This document shows positions 1 through 6,868 of a stretch of DNA of 8,098 bases, one piece after another. Position 1 is the first letter of the stretch; every line of letters starts with the position of its first letter. A program made the position numbers and the translations under genes. The notes below the pieces were generated by a model. The model saw nothing but the letters and a program-made list of their open reading frames with translations. It made no database searches and was not told where the DNA came from. The DNA is from Thermoplasmatota archaeon. Lineage in GTDB: Bacteria; Pseudomonadota; Gammaproteobacteria; Burkholderiales; Thiobacillaceae. Where the stretch lies: positions 1-8,098 of the forward strand of contig JAMCVR010000078.1 of assembly GCA_023475455.1 (NCBI GenBank). Reading direction: 5' to 3'.

Positions 1-396
1 ATCAAGGCACAACTGGGGATGGACATTCTGCGCGCCAAGTCGCCTGCGATGATCGACAAGGAAGTCGCCGTTTACGTGCTGGCCTACAACCTGATATGTG
101 CGCTGATGACGCGCGCTGCGATGAGCGCGGGCGTCATGGCCCGGTCGCTGAGCTTCAAAGGGACCGTGCAACTGTTTCTGGCCTTCGAACAACAATTGCG
201 CTTTGGCGCGGGCGCAGGCGTTCGAACCATGACCGCCCATCTGCTCGGCGCAACCAGCATGCTCAAACTGCCCGTCCGCCCCGGACGGGTTGAACCTCAC
301 GCCATTAAGCGACGACCAAAGAACCACAAACTACTCACCGTTCCCCGCCACATCGCACGCGCGAAGATCCACCAGTCGCGACGCGCAACGGCTTAA
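1..396 (+). CDS. IS4-family transposase, C-terminal fragment (cut by window edge)
   Basis: The reading frame is open from base 1 and ends with TAA at 394-396, giving 131 visible residues; the start lies left of the window. The visible part fits the end of a DDE transposase of the IS4 type: a segment like IKAQLGMDILRAKSP (the region that follows the conserved YREK lysine), a hydrophobic helix with AYNLICALM, a stretch like LSFKGTVQLF, and a basic C-terminus with VEPHAIKRRPK near residues 97-107. The catalytic DDE residues would be upstream and cannot be checked, so activity is unknown. It is the only gene on the plus strand and points towards the minus-strand cluster, ending 67 bp from the YHS gene stop. 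The family call rests on remembered family features, not on a search. Confidence 0.8.
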   Translation: MKAQLGMDILRAKSPAMIDKEVAVYVLAYNLICALMTRAAMSAGVMARSLSFKGTVQLFLAFEQQLRFGAGAGVRTMTAHLLGATSMLKLPVRPGRVEPHAIKRRPKNHKLLTVPRHIARAKIHQSRRATA

Positions 397-400
397 GGTA

Positions 401-412
401 GTGCCATGGCAC
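401..412. repeat. 12-bp perfect palindrome after the transposase stop
   Basis: GTGCCATGGCAC reads the same on both strands and starts five bases after the transposase TAA. The 67-bp gap between the transposase and the YHS stop (397-463) shows no other clear structure and no T-tract that would make this a convincing terminator. It may belong to the IS end, because IS4-type elements often carry a sequence like TTAAGGTAGTGCCAT at the transposase stop, but I cannot define the terminal inverted repeat or a target-site duplication. Confidence 0.35.
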
Positions 413-463
413 CCAGATCCAGTTCTGCGCTAACCAGTCCATGATTGATCTCCTCGTTTGTCC

Positions 464-943
464 TTAACCGTGCCCATGACGCACTTCCAGGTTCCCCGTC
501 TCGCATTCCTCCATGTAATGCACGAAGCCGCGGCGCAGGCGCTCCGCCCAGCCTGCGCCGAGCTTTGCGCCCACCTCCGCCATCTTCGCTTCGAGCTGTT
601 CCGCCGTGGCCTGGAGCAGGTCGTAGGTGAGGGTCACCATGTTGTCGTCCTGAATCTCGATGGCCTTAACGCCCATCATGGCGCCCAGCGCCTCGGCCAG
701 GATGGCTGCGTCATGCGCATCGAGCGGTGCGTCGAGTTGAAAGCGTCGGCGCTTGAGCAGTTCCTCGCCCTTCTGTTTGGGCGCCTTCTCGCCGGGCACC
801 CCGATGTAGAGGTGGGGATGGGCGGCGAAGCGCTGCCGGCATTGCTCCGAGCAGAAGGCATAGCGAAGCCCCTCGAATACCGTTTCGAACTGCGCTGCGG
901 GAATCTCCATCCCACAGACCGGATCCTTGACCGTGGCACTCAT
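464..943 (-). CDS. YHS-domain protein with a possible C-terminal metal-associated-like fold
   Basis: This is a 159-residue protein with no signal peptide, so probably cytoplasmic. Residues about 6-48 form a YHS (TRASH-like) domain: DPVCGMEI at 7-14, then a short aromatic stretch and FCSEQC with Cys31 and Cys35. Cys10, Cys31 and Cys35 are the likely metal ligands, as in copper- and heavy-metal-handling YHS proteins. Residues about 66-128 look like a beta-alpha-beta segment of the heavy-metal-associated type but carry no CxxC, so this second domain is tentative. The C-terminus is His-rich (RHGHG). The ATG at 943-941 overlaps the TGA of the upstream Fe-S gene copy (ATGA), which implies translational coupling and decides the start; the upstream SD is weak. 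The protein may be a metal chaperone, metal sensor or maturation helper for the Fe-S protein; the substrate is unknown. Confidence 0.8.
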   Translation of the reverse strand: MSATVKDPVCGMEIPAAQFETVFEGLRYAFCSEQCRQRFAAHPHLYIGVPGEKAPKQKGEELLKRRRFQLDAPLDAHDAAILAEALGAMMGVKAIEIQDDNMVTLTYDLLQATAEQLEAKMAEVGAKLGAGWAERLRRGFVHYMEECETGNLEVRHGHG

Positions 944-1543
944 CCGATCAAACCCTGGTAACGCACGCCGGTATTCAGATTCAGGTCCGCCCGGATCGGC
1001 TTCGAAGGCTGCGCCGCCAGGCGCTTGCTGATCTCGCTGTCGGGGTCTTTCAGGTCCCCGAACAGGATCGCCTGGTGTCCCGCCCGCAGGCAGGCCTCGG
1101 CGCAGGCGGTGATGCCGTCGCCGCGATCCACCTTGTGCACGCACAGGGTGCAGGACTCGACCGTGCCGATGCCGCGCGGCGCGTAGGCTTTCTGATTGTG
1201 CGTCGGCTCGTGAATGAGCGAGCGCGCCTTGTAGGGACAGGCCATCATGCAGTAGCGGCAGCCGATGCAGGTGTGCTTGTTCACCAGCACGATGCCGTCG
1301 GCGCGCCGGAACGAGGCCCCGGTCGGACACACGTCCACGCAGGGCGGAAACTCGCAATGCTGGCACATGACCGGGAAGGCCTGCGTGTGCCCGGTCTGCT
1401 CGTCGGTGACGGTCAGCTTGCGGATCCATTGCGCATCGGTCCTGGGCCGCCCGTGGCCCCATACGCCGTTCTCGGTGAAGCAGGCGTCGACACAAGCGGT
1501 GCAGCCGTCGGCGCACTGGTTGGCATCGATCAACAGCCCCCAG
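940..1543 (-). pseudogene. Headless duplicate of the 4Fe-4S protein gene
   Basis: This is the extra copy of the Fe-S gene made by the 642-bp duplication. It encodes residues 46-245 of that protein identically, with all sixteen cluster cysteines, but lacks the Tat signal and everything before Trp46. In their place sits the first 14 codons of a duplicated YHS gene (ATG at 1585), fused out of frame at 1543-1544. The Fe-S reading frame stays open a short way into that leader, with a possible GTG start at 1581, so a 213-residue product without a Tat signal is conceivable. It would stay in the cytoplasm and is unlikely to be functional. It ends in the TGA (942-940) that overlaps the intact YHS start. 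Confidence 0.8.
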
Positions 1544-1585
1544 AATCTCCATCCCACAGACCGGATCCTTGACCGTGGCACTCAT
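1544..1585 (-). pseudogene. Duplicated 5' end of the YHS gene (14 codons)
   Basis: The ATG at 1585-1583 overlaps the TGA of the intact Fe-S gene, exactly as at 943. Codons for [14 protein letters not shown] follow, after which the sequence jumps into the Fe-S gene in another frame. Translation from this ATG would run on without a stop through the Fe-S copy, in the wrong frame, and into the intact YHS gene (1585 to 464, 373 codons). That is possible only because 642 is a multiple of three and the off-frame is GC-rich and free of stops. I treat it as a remnant of the duplication. Confidence 0.7.
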
Positions 1586-2319
1586 CCGATCAAACCCTGG
1601 TAACGCACGCCGGTATTCAGATTCAGGTCCGCCCGGATCGGCTTCGAAGGCTGCGCCGCCAGGCGCTTGCTGATCTCGCTGTCGGGGTCTTTCAGGTCCC
1701 CGAACAGGATCGCCTGGTGTCCCGCCCGCAGGCAGGCCTCGGCGCAGGCGGTGATGCCGTCGCCGCGATCCACCTTGTGCACGCACAGGGTGCAGGACTC
1801 GACCGTGCCGATGCCGCGCGGCGCGTAGGCTTTCTGATTGTGCGTCGGCTCGTGAATGAGCGAGCGCGCCTTGTAGGGACAGGCCATCATGCAGTAGCGG
1901 CAGCCGATGCAGGTGTGCTTGTTCACCAGCACGATGCCGTCGGCGCGCCGGAACGAGGCCCCGGTCGGACACACGTCCACGCAGGGCGGAAACTCGCAAT
2001 GCTGGCACATGACCGGGAAGGCCTGCGTGTGCCCGGTCTGCTCGTCGGTGACGGTCAGCTTGCGGATCCATTGCGCATCGGTCCTGGGCCGCCCGTGGCC
2101 CCATACGCCGTTCTCGGTGAAGCAGGCGTCGACACAAGCGGTGCAGCCGTCGGCGCACTGGTTGGCATCGATCAACAGCCCCCAGCGTTGCAGGCTGGAG
2201 GCGGCTTCCTCGGGGGAGCGCGCGCGGGCGAGTTCGATCAAACGCAGACCGGGCCCCAAGGCGGCGGCTGCGGCGGCGCCGCTGGCCAGTCCCAGAAAAT
2301 CACGTCGGTTCAGGCTCAT
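1582..2319 (-). CDS. Tat-exported protein with four [4Fe-4S] clusters (DsrO/NrfC/SoeB-like electron-transfer subunit)
   Basis: This 245-residue protein should carry electrons in the periplasm between a membrane quinol partner and a catalytic or haem subunit. It opens with a twin-arginine signal (RRDFLGLA at 5-12, then an Ala-rich core to about residue 22). Sixteen cysteines form four groups: C55/C59/C62/C66, C105/C108/C113/C117, C137/C140/C143/C147 and C176/C179/C192/C196, the pattern of the DMSO-reductase iron-sulfur subunit family. The text around [17 protein letters not shown] and the ending [15 protein letters not shown] recall DsrO, though family membership beyond this is inference. The start is firm: AAGGAG lies 8 bases before the ATG. 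The TGA overlaps a YHS start (ATGA). No NrfD-type membrane anchor or molybdoenzyme is in the window, so its partner is unknown. SorA is cytochrome-linked and does not need such a subunit. Confidence 0.85.
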   Translation of the reverse strand: MSLNRRDFLGLASGAAAAAALGPGLRLIELARARSPEEAASSLQRWGLLIDANQCADGCTACVDACFTENGVWGHGRPRTDAQWIRKLTVTDEQTGHTQAFPVMCQHCEFPPCVDVCPTGASFRRADGIVLVNKHTCIGCRYCMMACPYKARSLIHEPTHNQKAYAPRGIGTVESCTLCVHKVDRGDGITACAEACLRAGHQAILFGDLKDPDSEISKRLAAQPSKPIRADLNLNTGVRYQGLIG

Positions 2320-2339
2320 GGTGTGGGCTCCTTGGCATC

Positions 2340-2376
2340 GTTGCCGGCAACAGGCCGCGGCTTTCCTGCAAGCCGC
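2340..2376. promoter_or_regulatory. Palindrome and small hairpin between glgP and the Fe-S gene
   Basis: The 73-bp gap between the glgP stop and the Fe-S start holds two symmetrical elements. GTTGCCGGCAAC (2340-2351) is a perfect 12-bp palindrome. GCGGCTT at 2357-2363 pairs with AAGCCGC at 2370-2376 across a 6-base loop. Read on the minus strand the hairpin has no following U-tract, so it is a poor intrinsic terminator. It could be a processing or stability element between cistrons, or an operator; the palindrome could also be chance in GC-rich DNA. A strong SD for the Fe-S gene (AAGGAG) lies just downstream. Confidence 0.3.
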
Positions 2377-2392
2377 TTTGTTCGCATCGCGA

Positions 2393-4891
2393 TCACCGGA
2401 TGTACGCCTCGGTGGCGTAGCGGCGCATCATGCGGTGGCTGTTGAAGTAGGACGCGTTCTTGCTGATCGCGCCCTTCATGACCCTGATCCAGCCGCCGGG
2501 GTCGCCACTGTAGCCATAGTAAAGCGGCAACACCACCTGATCGAGCTTGTCGTAGAGTGCGCGCGCATCGCCGTCCGCCGTGCTCGCCGCGTCGCCGATC
2601 GCCCAGCCGGTCACGCCCTCGATGCAGCCCTCGATCCACCAGCCATCCAGAACCGACAGGCTCGGCACGCCGTTGAACGCCGCCTTCATGCCGCTGGTGC
2701 CGGAGGCCTCGAACGGGCGCAGCGGCGTGTTGAGCCAGATGTCGACGCCGGACACAAGCAGCCGGGCGATCTCCATGTCGTAGTCGGGCAGATAGACCAC
2801 CGGCACGATGCCTTCGAGCGCCCGCGCCTGGGCGTGCAACTGCTCGATCAGCCGCTTGCCGCCGTCGTCGCGCGGATGCGCCTTGCCGGCGAGCACGATC
2901 TGGAACGAGCGCTGCCGGGCGATGGCCTGCAGGCGATCGAGATCGGCGAACAGCAGGTCGGGACGCTTGTACGCGGTCATGCGACGCGCGAACCCGAGGA
3001 TCGGGACCTTCGGGTGCAGATTCACCGAGGTGAGCGCGCGTACCCGGTCGATCAGCGCCTGCTTTGCCTGGACGTGCGCCTCCCATACCGCGGCGTCGGG
3101 GATGCAGCAGTCGGCGCGCACGAGTTGCTCGGGCTCGTGGCACCAGCTCGGCAGGTAACGGTCGTAGAGCTTGCGGAAACTTTCGGCGGTCCAGGTGAAC
3201 GGATGCACGCCGTTGGTGACGGCATGTACCCGGTAGCCGGGAAACATCGTCTTCGAGACCTCGGCGTGGCGCTTGGCCACGCCGTTCACGTATTCGCTCA
3301 GGTTAAGGGCGAGCCGCGTCATGTTGAGGCTGTCCTCGCCCGCGAGACGCCTGAGCGTCGCAGGATCGACGATGTTGCCGAGCACGCGCTGCACCAGCGC
3401 GTAGGAAAAACGGTCGTGGCCGGCCTCGACCGGTGTATGGGTGGTGAAGTTGCACTGCTCGCGCACCCGCGGCAGGTCGTAGGGCGGTTCGCCGGGGCGC
3501 AGGTCCTCGGGCGGATAGGCATGGCGACGCAGCAGCTCGAGGCCGAGCAGCGCGGAATGCCCTTCGTTCATGTGGTACTGGCGGATCTTGAAACCGAGCG
3601 CCTGCAGCAGGCGCACCCCGCCGATGCCGAGCACGATCTGGAACGAGCGCTGCCGGGCGATGGCCTGCAGGCGATCGAGATCGGCGAACAGCAGGTCGGG
3701 ACGCTTGTACGCGGTCATGCGACGCGCGAACCCGAGGATCGGGACCTTCGGGTGCAGATTCACCGAGGTGAGCGCGCGTACCCGGTCGATCAGCGCCTGC
3801 TTTGCCTGGACGTGCGCCTCCCATACCGCGGCGTCGGGGATGCAGCAGTCGGCGCGCACGAGTTGCTCGGGCTCGTGGCACCAGCTCGGCAGGTAACGGT
3901 CGTAGAGCTTGCGGAAACTTTCGGCGGTCCAGGTGAACGGATGCACGCCGTTGGTGACGGCATGTACCCGGTAGCCGGGAAACATCGTCTTCGAGACCTC
4001 GGCGTGGCGCTTGGCCACGCCGTTCACGTATTCGCTCAGGTTAAGGGCGAGCCGCGTCATGTTGAGGCTGTCCTCGCCCGCGAGACGCCTGAGCGTCGCA
4101 GGATCGACGATGTTGCCGAGCACGCGCTGCACCAGCGCGTAGGAAAAACGGTCGTGGCCGGCCTCGACCGGTGTATGGGTGGTGAAGTTGCACTGCTCGC
4201 GCACCCGCGGCAGGTCGTAGGGCGGTTCGCCGGGGCGCAGGTCCTCGGGCGGATAGGCATGGCGACGCAGCAGCTCGAGGCCGAGCAGCGCGGAATGCCC
4301 TTCGTTCATGTGGTACTGGCGGATCTTGAAACCGAGCGCCTGCAGCAGGCGCACCCCGCCGATGCCGAGCACGATCTCCTGCTTGAACCGGTAGGCTTCG
4401 TCGCCGCCGTACAGGACATGGGTGATCTCGCGGTCCTCGCTCCGGTTCTCATCCAGGTCGGTGTCGAGCAGCAGCACCGGCTGGCGGCCGCCCATGTGGC
4501 CCTCGAGCACATACAGCCACGCGCCGATCCACACCGCCCGGCCCTCGATCGGCACGGCGATCCTGGCATCCAGGGGCCGCGCCCACCGGCGCGGCTCCCA
4601 CACGGCCGCCTGCTCGGCCTGCCGGCCCAGGGCGTCGATCGCCTGGCGGAAATAGCCGGCGCGGCTCACCAGGCTCACCGCCACCAGCGGCAACGCCAGG
4701 TCGGCGGCTGAGCGCACGGTATCGCCGGCCAGCACGCCCAAGCCGCCGGAGTAGGTCGGGATCTCGTTGCGCAGCGCGATCTCCATGGAGAAATAGGCGA
4801 CGCGGGGTTCGTGGATGAAGTCGTCGAGCATGATCGCCCCGGGAGCCGCGGGTGCTTCGTCGCTGGGCCGCTCCCCGCTCAGCGCGCTCAC
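2393..4891 (-). CDS. glgP: Alpha-glucan phosphorylase (GT35) carrying a 246-residue internal duplication
   Basis: The family releases glucose 1-phosphate from glycogen or maltodextrin using phosphate and pyridoxal phosphate, in the cytoplasm. Numbered from the GTG at 4891 (832 residues): [20 protein letters not shown] near 33-52 is the conserved N-terminal motif; [11 protein letters not shown] and [14 protein letters not shown] appear twice; [13 protein letters not shown] (phosphate-site region) appears twice; [19 protein letters not shown] near 728-746 contains the expected PLP lysine. Residues 176-421 are repeated exactly as 422-667. Removing one copy gives 586 residues, a normal length for the short phosphorylases, so the long form is probably broken or an assembly product. 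Start: GTG at 4891-4889 has AAGGGGGA about 4 bases upstream and overlaps the TGA of the small ORF before it. GTG at 4924 and ATG at 4918 are in frame with weaker SD sites; the frame closes at a TGA near 4966. Confidence 0.85.
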   Translation of the reverse strand: MSALSGERPSDEAPAAPGAIMLDDFIHEPRVAYFSMEIALRNEIPTYSGGLGVLAGDTVRSAADLALPLVAVSLVSRAGYFRQAIDALGRQAEQAAVWEPRRWARPLDARIAVPIEGRAVWIGAWLYVLEGHMGGRQPVLLLDTDLDENRSEDREITHVLYGGDEAYRFKQEIVLGIGGVRLLQALGFKIRQYHMNEGHSALLGLELLRRHAYPPEDLRPGEPPYDLPRVREQCNFTTHTPVEAGHDRFSYALVQRVLGNIVDPATLRRLAGEDSLNMTRLALNLSEYVNGVAKRHAEVSKTMFPGYRVHAVTNGVHPFTWTAESFRKLYDRYLPSWCHEPEQLVRADCCIPDAAVWEAHVQAKQALIDRVRALTSVNLHPKVPILGFARRMTAYKRPDLLFADLDRLQAIARQRSFQIVLGIGGVRLLQALGFKIRQYHMNEGHSALLGLELLRRHAYPPEDLRPGEPPYDLPRVREQCNFTTHTPVEAGHDRFSYALVQRVLGNIVDPATLRRLAGEDSLNMTRLALNLSEYVNGVAKRHAEVSKTMFPGYRVHAVTNGVHPFTWTAESFRKLYDRYLPSWCHEPEQLVRADCCIPDAAVWEAHVQAKQALIDRVRALTSVNLHPKVPILGFARRMTAYKRPDLLFADLDRLQAIARQRSFQIVLAGKAHPRDDGGKRLIEQLHAQARALEGIVPVVYLPDYDMEIARLLVSGVDIWLNTPLRPFEASGTSGMKAAFNGVPSLSVLDGWWIEGCIEGVTGWAIGDAASTADGDARALYDKLDQVVLPLYYGYSGDPGGWIRVMKGAISKNASYFNSHRMMRRYATEAYIR
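2890..4377. repeat. Exact tandem duplication, 738-bp unit, inside glgP
   Basis: Bases 2890-3627 recur at 3628-4365, and the identity runs on to 4377. The 12-mer CGAGCACGATCT is present at 2890-2901, 3628-3639 and 4366-4377, so the junction falls within 12 bp of shared sequence. That 12-mer encodes IVL in two separate parts of the gene (EIVLGIGG and QIVLAGKA). An ancestral gene would thus already have carried two copies 738 bp apart, enough for slippage or unequal exchange. The unit is 246 codons, so the frame is kept. Confidence 0.95.
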
Positions 4892-4998
4892 GCGGTCCCC
4901 CTTGGCACGATAGGCCATTGCCACGCGGGCTCTTTGCGACCTCGGACAGCCCCGTGGTTTCGTTCATGGCCGGACTTCCCGAAGCCCGAATGCTTCAT
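4888..4998 (-). CDS. 36-residue small ORF bridging the nucleoside phosphorylase and glgP
   Basis: The ATG at 4998-4996 overlaps the TGA of the phosphorylase gene (ATGA) and has GGAGG 7 bases upstream, a good ribosome-binding site. The ORF ends in a TGA at 4890-4888 that overlaps the preferred GTG start of glgP (GTGA). The peptide is basic, rich in Lys, Arg and His, begins MKHSGFGKSG and ends IVPRGTA, with no membrane segment or motif that I recognise. Possible roles are a coupling leader that hands ribosomes to glgP, the relic of a lost gene (related loci often have a PRPP-synthetase gene here, from memory), or the true N-terminus of GlgP split by a frameshift. Start signals are convincing; a functional peptide is not shown. 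Confidence 0.45.
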   Translation of the reverse strand: MKHSGFGKSGHERNHGAVRGRKEPAWQWPIVPRGTA

Positions 4999-6545
4999 GG
5001 CTCGGCCTCCACGCGCACGATTCCTGGCCGCGCGGCGATGTAGTCGAGCGCGTAAGCCAGTTCGCCCGGGGCCTCGGCGTGCACGGTAAAGAGCGGCTGG
5101 CCCAGCTCGACGACCGTTCCGAGCGAGACATGCAGTTCGAGCCCCGCGGCCGGCGCGCCGCGCGCCCCGGCGAGTTTCGCCACGCGCGCCAGCCGGCGAT
5201 TGTCGATTGCCGTCACGCGCCCGCGCCGCGCGGCCGTCACCGCGTGCGTATGCGCCGCCACCGGCGGCGCGCGCAGACCGCCCTGAGCCACGCAGATGGC
5301 CTCGAATTTTCTCCACGCGCGGCCATCGTCCAGAATTTCCCGCGCCCGGCGCGCACCCTCGCCCGCTGCAACCCCGGGCGCGAATTCGAGCACCGCGCCG
5401 GCGATCCGCAGCGCGCGCTCGCGCAGATCCGCCGGCGCGCCGGCTTCGCGGCGCAGCACCGCGAGCGCGTCGCGCGCTTCAAGCGCCGGGCCGATGCCGC
5501 GGCCCACGGGCTGGGTGCCGTCTGTGATGAGCGTCTGCACGGTGAGACCGATGGCGCGACCGGTTTCCACCAGGCGATGGCTCAGGGTCTGCGCGGCCTC
5601 GCGGCTGCGTACCTTGGCGGTCTCGCCCACCGGGATGTCGATGACGACATGGCTCGAGCCGGCCGCCGCCTTCTTCGACAACACCGAGGCGACGAGTTGG
5701 CCCTCGCTGTCGAGATCGAGCGGGCGCTCGACGCGAATCAGGATGTCGTCCGCGGGACTCAGGCGTACCGCGCCGCCCCAGACGACGCAGCCGCCTTCGC
5801 GCTCGACCACCCGGCGCATGGCCGGGACATCCAGCTCGACCTCCGCGAGCGTCTCCATCACGTCCGCGGTGCCCGCGGGCGAGGTGATCGCGCGCGACGA
5901 GGTCTTGGGCATGGTGAGGCCGAAGGCCGCGACGATCGGCACCACGATCAGGGTCGTGCGGTTGCCCGGCAGCCCGCCGACGCAATGCTTGTCCACCACC
6001 GGCGCGTGCCCCCAGCCAAGGCGCTCGCCGGCGTCGACCATGGCGCGCGTGAGCGCGACCGTTTCCGCAAGATCCAGCCGGTCGCCGGCGCAGGCGGCGA
6101 TGAAGGCCGCGAGGTGGATGTCCGCATAGCGCCCCGCGGCGATGTCGCGCACGATCGCCCGCATGTCGGCGTCGCCGAGACGCTTGCCGTAGACCTTGGC
6201 GCGCACCCGGCTGAGCGACTCCAGCACCGGCGGGTGGGACAGGGCCACCGCGTCGCCTGCGCGCGCCCCGAGGAGCCGCCACGCCGCTTCCGAGAGACCC
6301 ACCTCGTCCGACGCCAGCAGATCGCCGGTGACGACATTCAGCGTGGCGATGATGGCATGGCCGTCGTGCGTCACCTGAACGCGCGACTGCGCCTCGAAGC
6401 CCTCGGCGCGGCAGACGTGGCAATCGCTGCGCATGTAGATCACGGGTTCCTGGTAGGTGTCGATGCCCAGGCGCTTGAGGCGCAGCGCGTGGGGCGGCGT
6501 CCGATGGGCATCGGGGATCACCCTATCGCTTGCGTCATGGGTCAT
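4995..6545 (-). CDS. Thymidine phosphorylase / AMP phosphorylase family protein
   Basis: This 516-residue enzyme belongs to the long, three-domain branch of pyrimidine-nucleoside phosphorylases, which includes archaeal AMP phosphorylase and bacterial putative thymidine phosphorylases. Members split a nucleoside or nucleotide with phosphate to a free base and a (deoxy)ribose phosphate. An extra N-terminal domain covers about residues 20-112. KHCVGGLPGNRTT (186-198) is the phosphate/sugar-site motif, SSRAITSPAGTADVMETL (216-233) the family signature, and the C-terminal domain ends with GQPLFTVHAEAPGELAYAL (482-500). Whether it uses thymidine or AMP cannot be read from sequence; no ribose-1,5-bisphosphate isomerase or RuBisCO is in view. 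The ATG at 6545 lies 31 bases after the sorB stop with only a weak SD; a TTG at 6611 is in frame but would overlap sorB. The TGA overlaps the ATG of the next small ORF. The gene looks intact. Confidence 0.88.
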   Translation of the reverse strand: MTHDASDRVIPDAHRTPPHALRLKRLGIDTYQEPVIYMRSDCHVCRAEGFEAQSRVQVTHDGHAIIATLNVVTGDLLASDEVGLSEAAWRLLGARAGDAVALSHPPVLESLSRVRAKVYGKRLGDADMRAIVRDIAAGRYADIHLAAFIAACAGDRLDLAETVALTRAMVDAGERLGWGHAPVVDKHCVGGLPGNRTTLIVVPIVAAFGLTMPKTSSRAITSPAGTADVMETLAEVELDVPAMRRVVEREGGCVVWGGAVRLSPADDILIRVERPLDLDSEGQLVASVLSKKAAAGSSHVVIDIPVGETAKVRSREAAQTLSHRLVETGRAIGLTVQTLITDGTQPVGRGIGPALEARDALAVLRREAGAPADLRERALRIAGAVLEFAPGVAAGEGARRAREILDDGRAWRKFEAICVAQGGLRAPPVAAHTHAVTAARRGRVTAIDNRRLARVAKLAGARGAPAAGLELHVSLGTVVELGQPLFTVHAEAPGELAYALDYIAARPGIVRVEAEP

Positions 6546-6576
6546 CGACTCGGCCGAAATGAAATCGAACCGCGCC

Positions 6577-6852
6577 CTACTTCCCGTACTGTTGATTGAG
6601 GTATTCAACAATCATCGGCACATCCTCTTTCGGGATGGGCGCGCCCATGACGTTCACCATCTTGTTCACCGTGGCTTCCCAAGCTTTCCTGTCCAGGAAC
6701 GGCGAATTCATCTGGATGTAGTCCAGACTGTGGCAAGTCGCGCAGTTGGACAACACCCGATCTTTGCCGGAACCGTCCTTCAATCGAATCTGCTCCTCGC
6801 CGGCTGCGAAAGCCGCCGCGGGCAGCAGCACAAGCAATAACAAGCGTTTCAT
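6577..6852 (-). CDS. sorB: Sulfite dehydrogenase cytochrome c subunit
   Basis: This is a 91-residue monohaem c-type cytochrome of the periplasm that accepts electrons from the SorA molybdenum site and passes them to a soluble cytochrome c. Residues 1-16 form a signal peptide (MKRLLLLVLLP core, cleavage probably after AFA). The haem site is CATCH at 37-41, with His41 as proximal ligand; the distal ligand is one of the methionines at 48, 65 or 69. The segment with AWEATVNKMVNVMGAPIPKED matches the short SorB-type cytochromes, and the length is typical. AAGGAG lies 7 bases before the ATG. The gene starts 16 bases after the sorA stop, so the two are certainly co-transcribed; the pairing supports SorB over a generic cytochrome. 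Confidence 0.88.
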   Translation of the reverse strand: MKRLLLLVLLPAAAFAAGEEQIRLKDGSGKDRVLSNCATCHSLDYIQMNSPFLDRKAWEATVNKMVNVMGAPIPKEDVPMIVEYLNQQYGK

Positions 6853-6868
6853 GGTCGTCTCCTTCTTC

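Larger units (their letters stand above)
901..2184. repeat. Exact tandem duplication, 642-bp unit (Fe-S gene 3' part plus YHS gene start)
   Basis: Bases 901-1542 are repeated at 1543-2184 with no difference that I could see in DNA or translation. Identity stops on the left at 900 (G) against 1542 (A), and on the right after the G at 1543 and 2185. The junction therefore shares only one base. The unit runs from codon 14 of the YHS gene to codon 46 of the Fe-S gene. The length is 214 codons. One full Fe-S gene (1582-2319) and one full YHS gene (464-943) remain on the two sides. Confidence 0.95.

Noticed and set aside
464..2158. A 564-codon minus-strand frame ending in the YHS protein, as a giant fusion
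   Set aside because: Only the last 159 residues are real coding sequence. The rest is the Fe-S gene read out of frame twice, kept open because the repeat length is a multiple of three.
2357..2376. The hairpin as an intrinsic terminator for glgP
   Set aside because: On the minus strand the 7-bp stem is followed by GGCCTG and not by a U-tract, so it is kept only as a weak structural element.
901..4377. Repeats considered as a CRISPR array, diversity-generating element or transposon ends
   Set aside because: The units are long coding segments with no spacers, no variable positions between copies and no terminal inverted repeats.
1907..4711. A 934-codon open frame on the plus strand
   Set aside because: It is antisense to the Fe-S gene and glgP, has no recognisable domain, and contains the 738-bp repeat twice. 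GC-rich coding DNA often leaves the opposite strand open.
4449..4967. A possible alternative gene from the ATG at 4967 (begins MNETTGLSEVAKS)
   Set aside because: It has no good SD and soon runs out of frame through glgP into Arg-rich sequence. Its first residues could matter only if a frameshift lies near 4900.
5079..6599. A 506-codon plus-strand open frame across the phosphorylase gene
   Set aside because: It is a mirror of the minus-strand gene, which carries clear family motifs; the plus-strand product is Arg- and Ala-rich with no motif.
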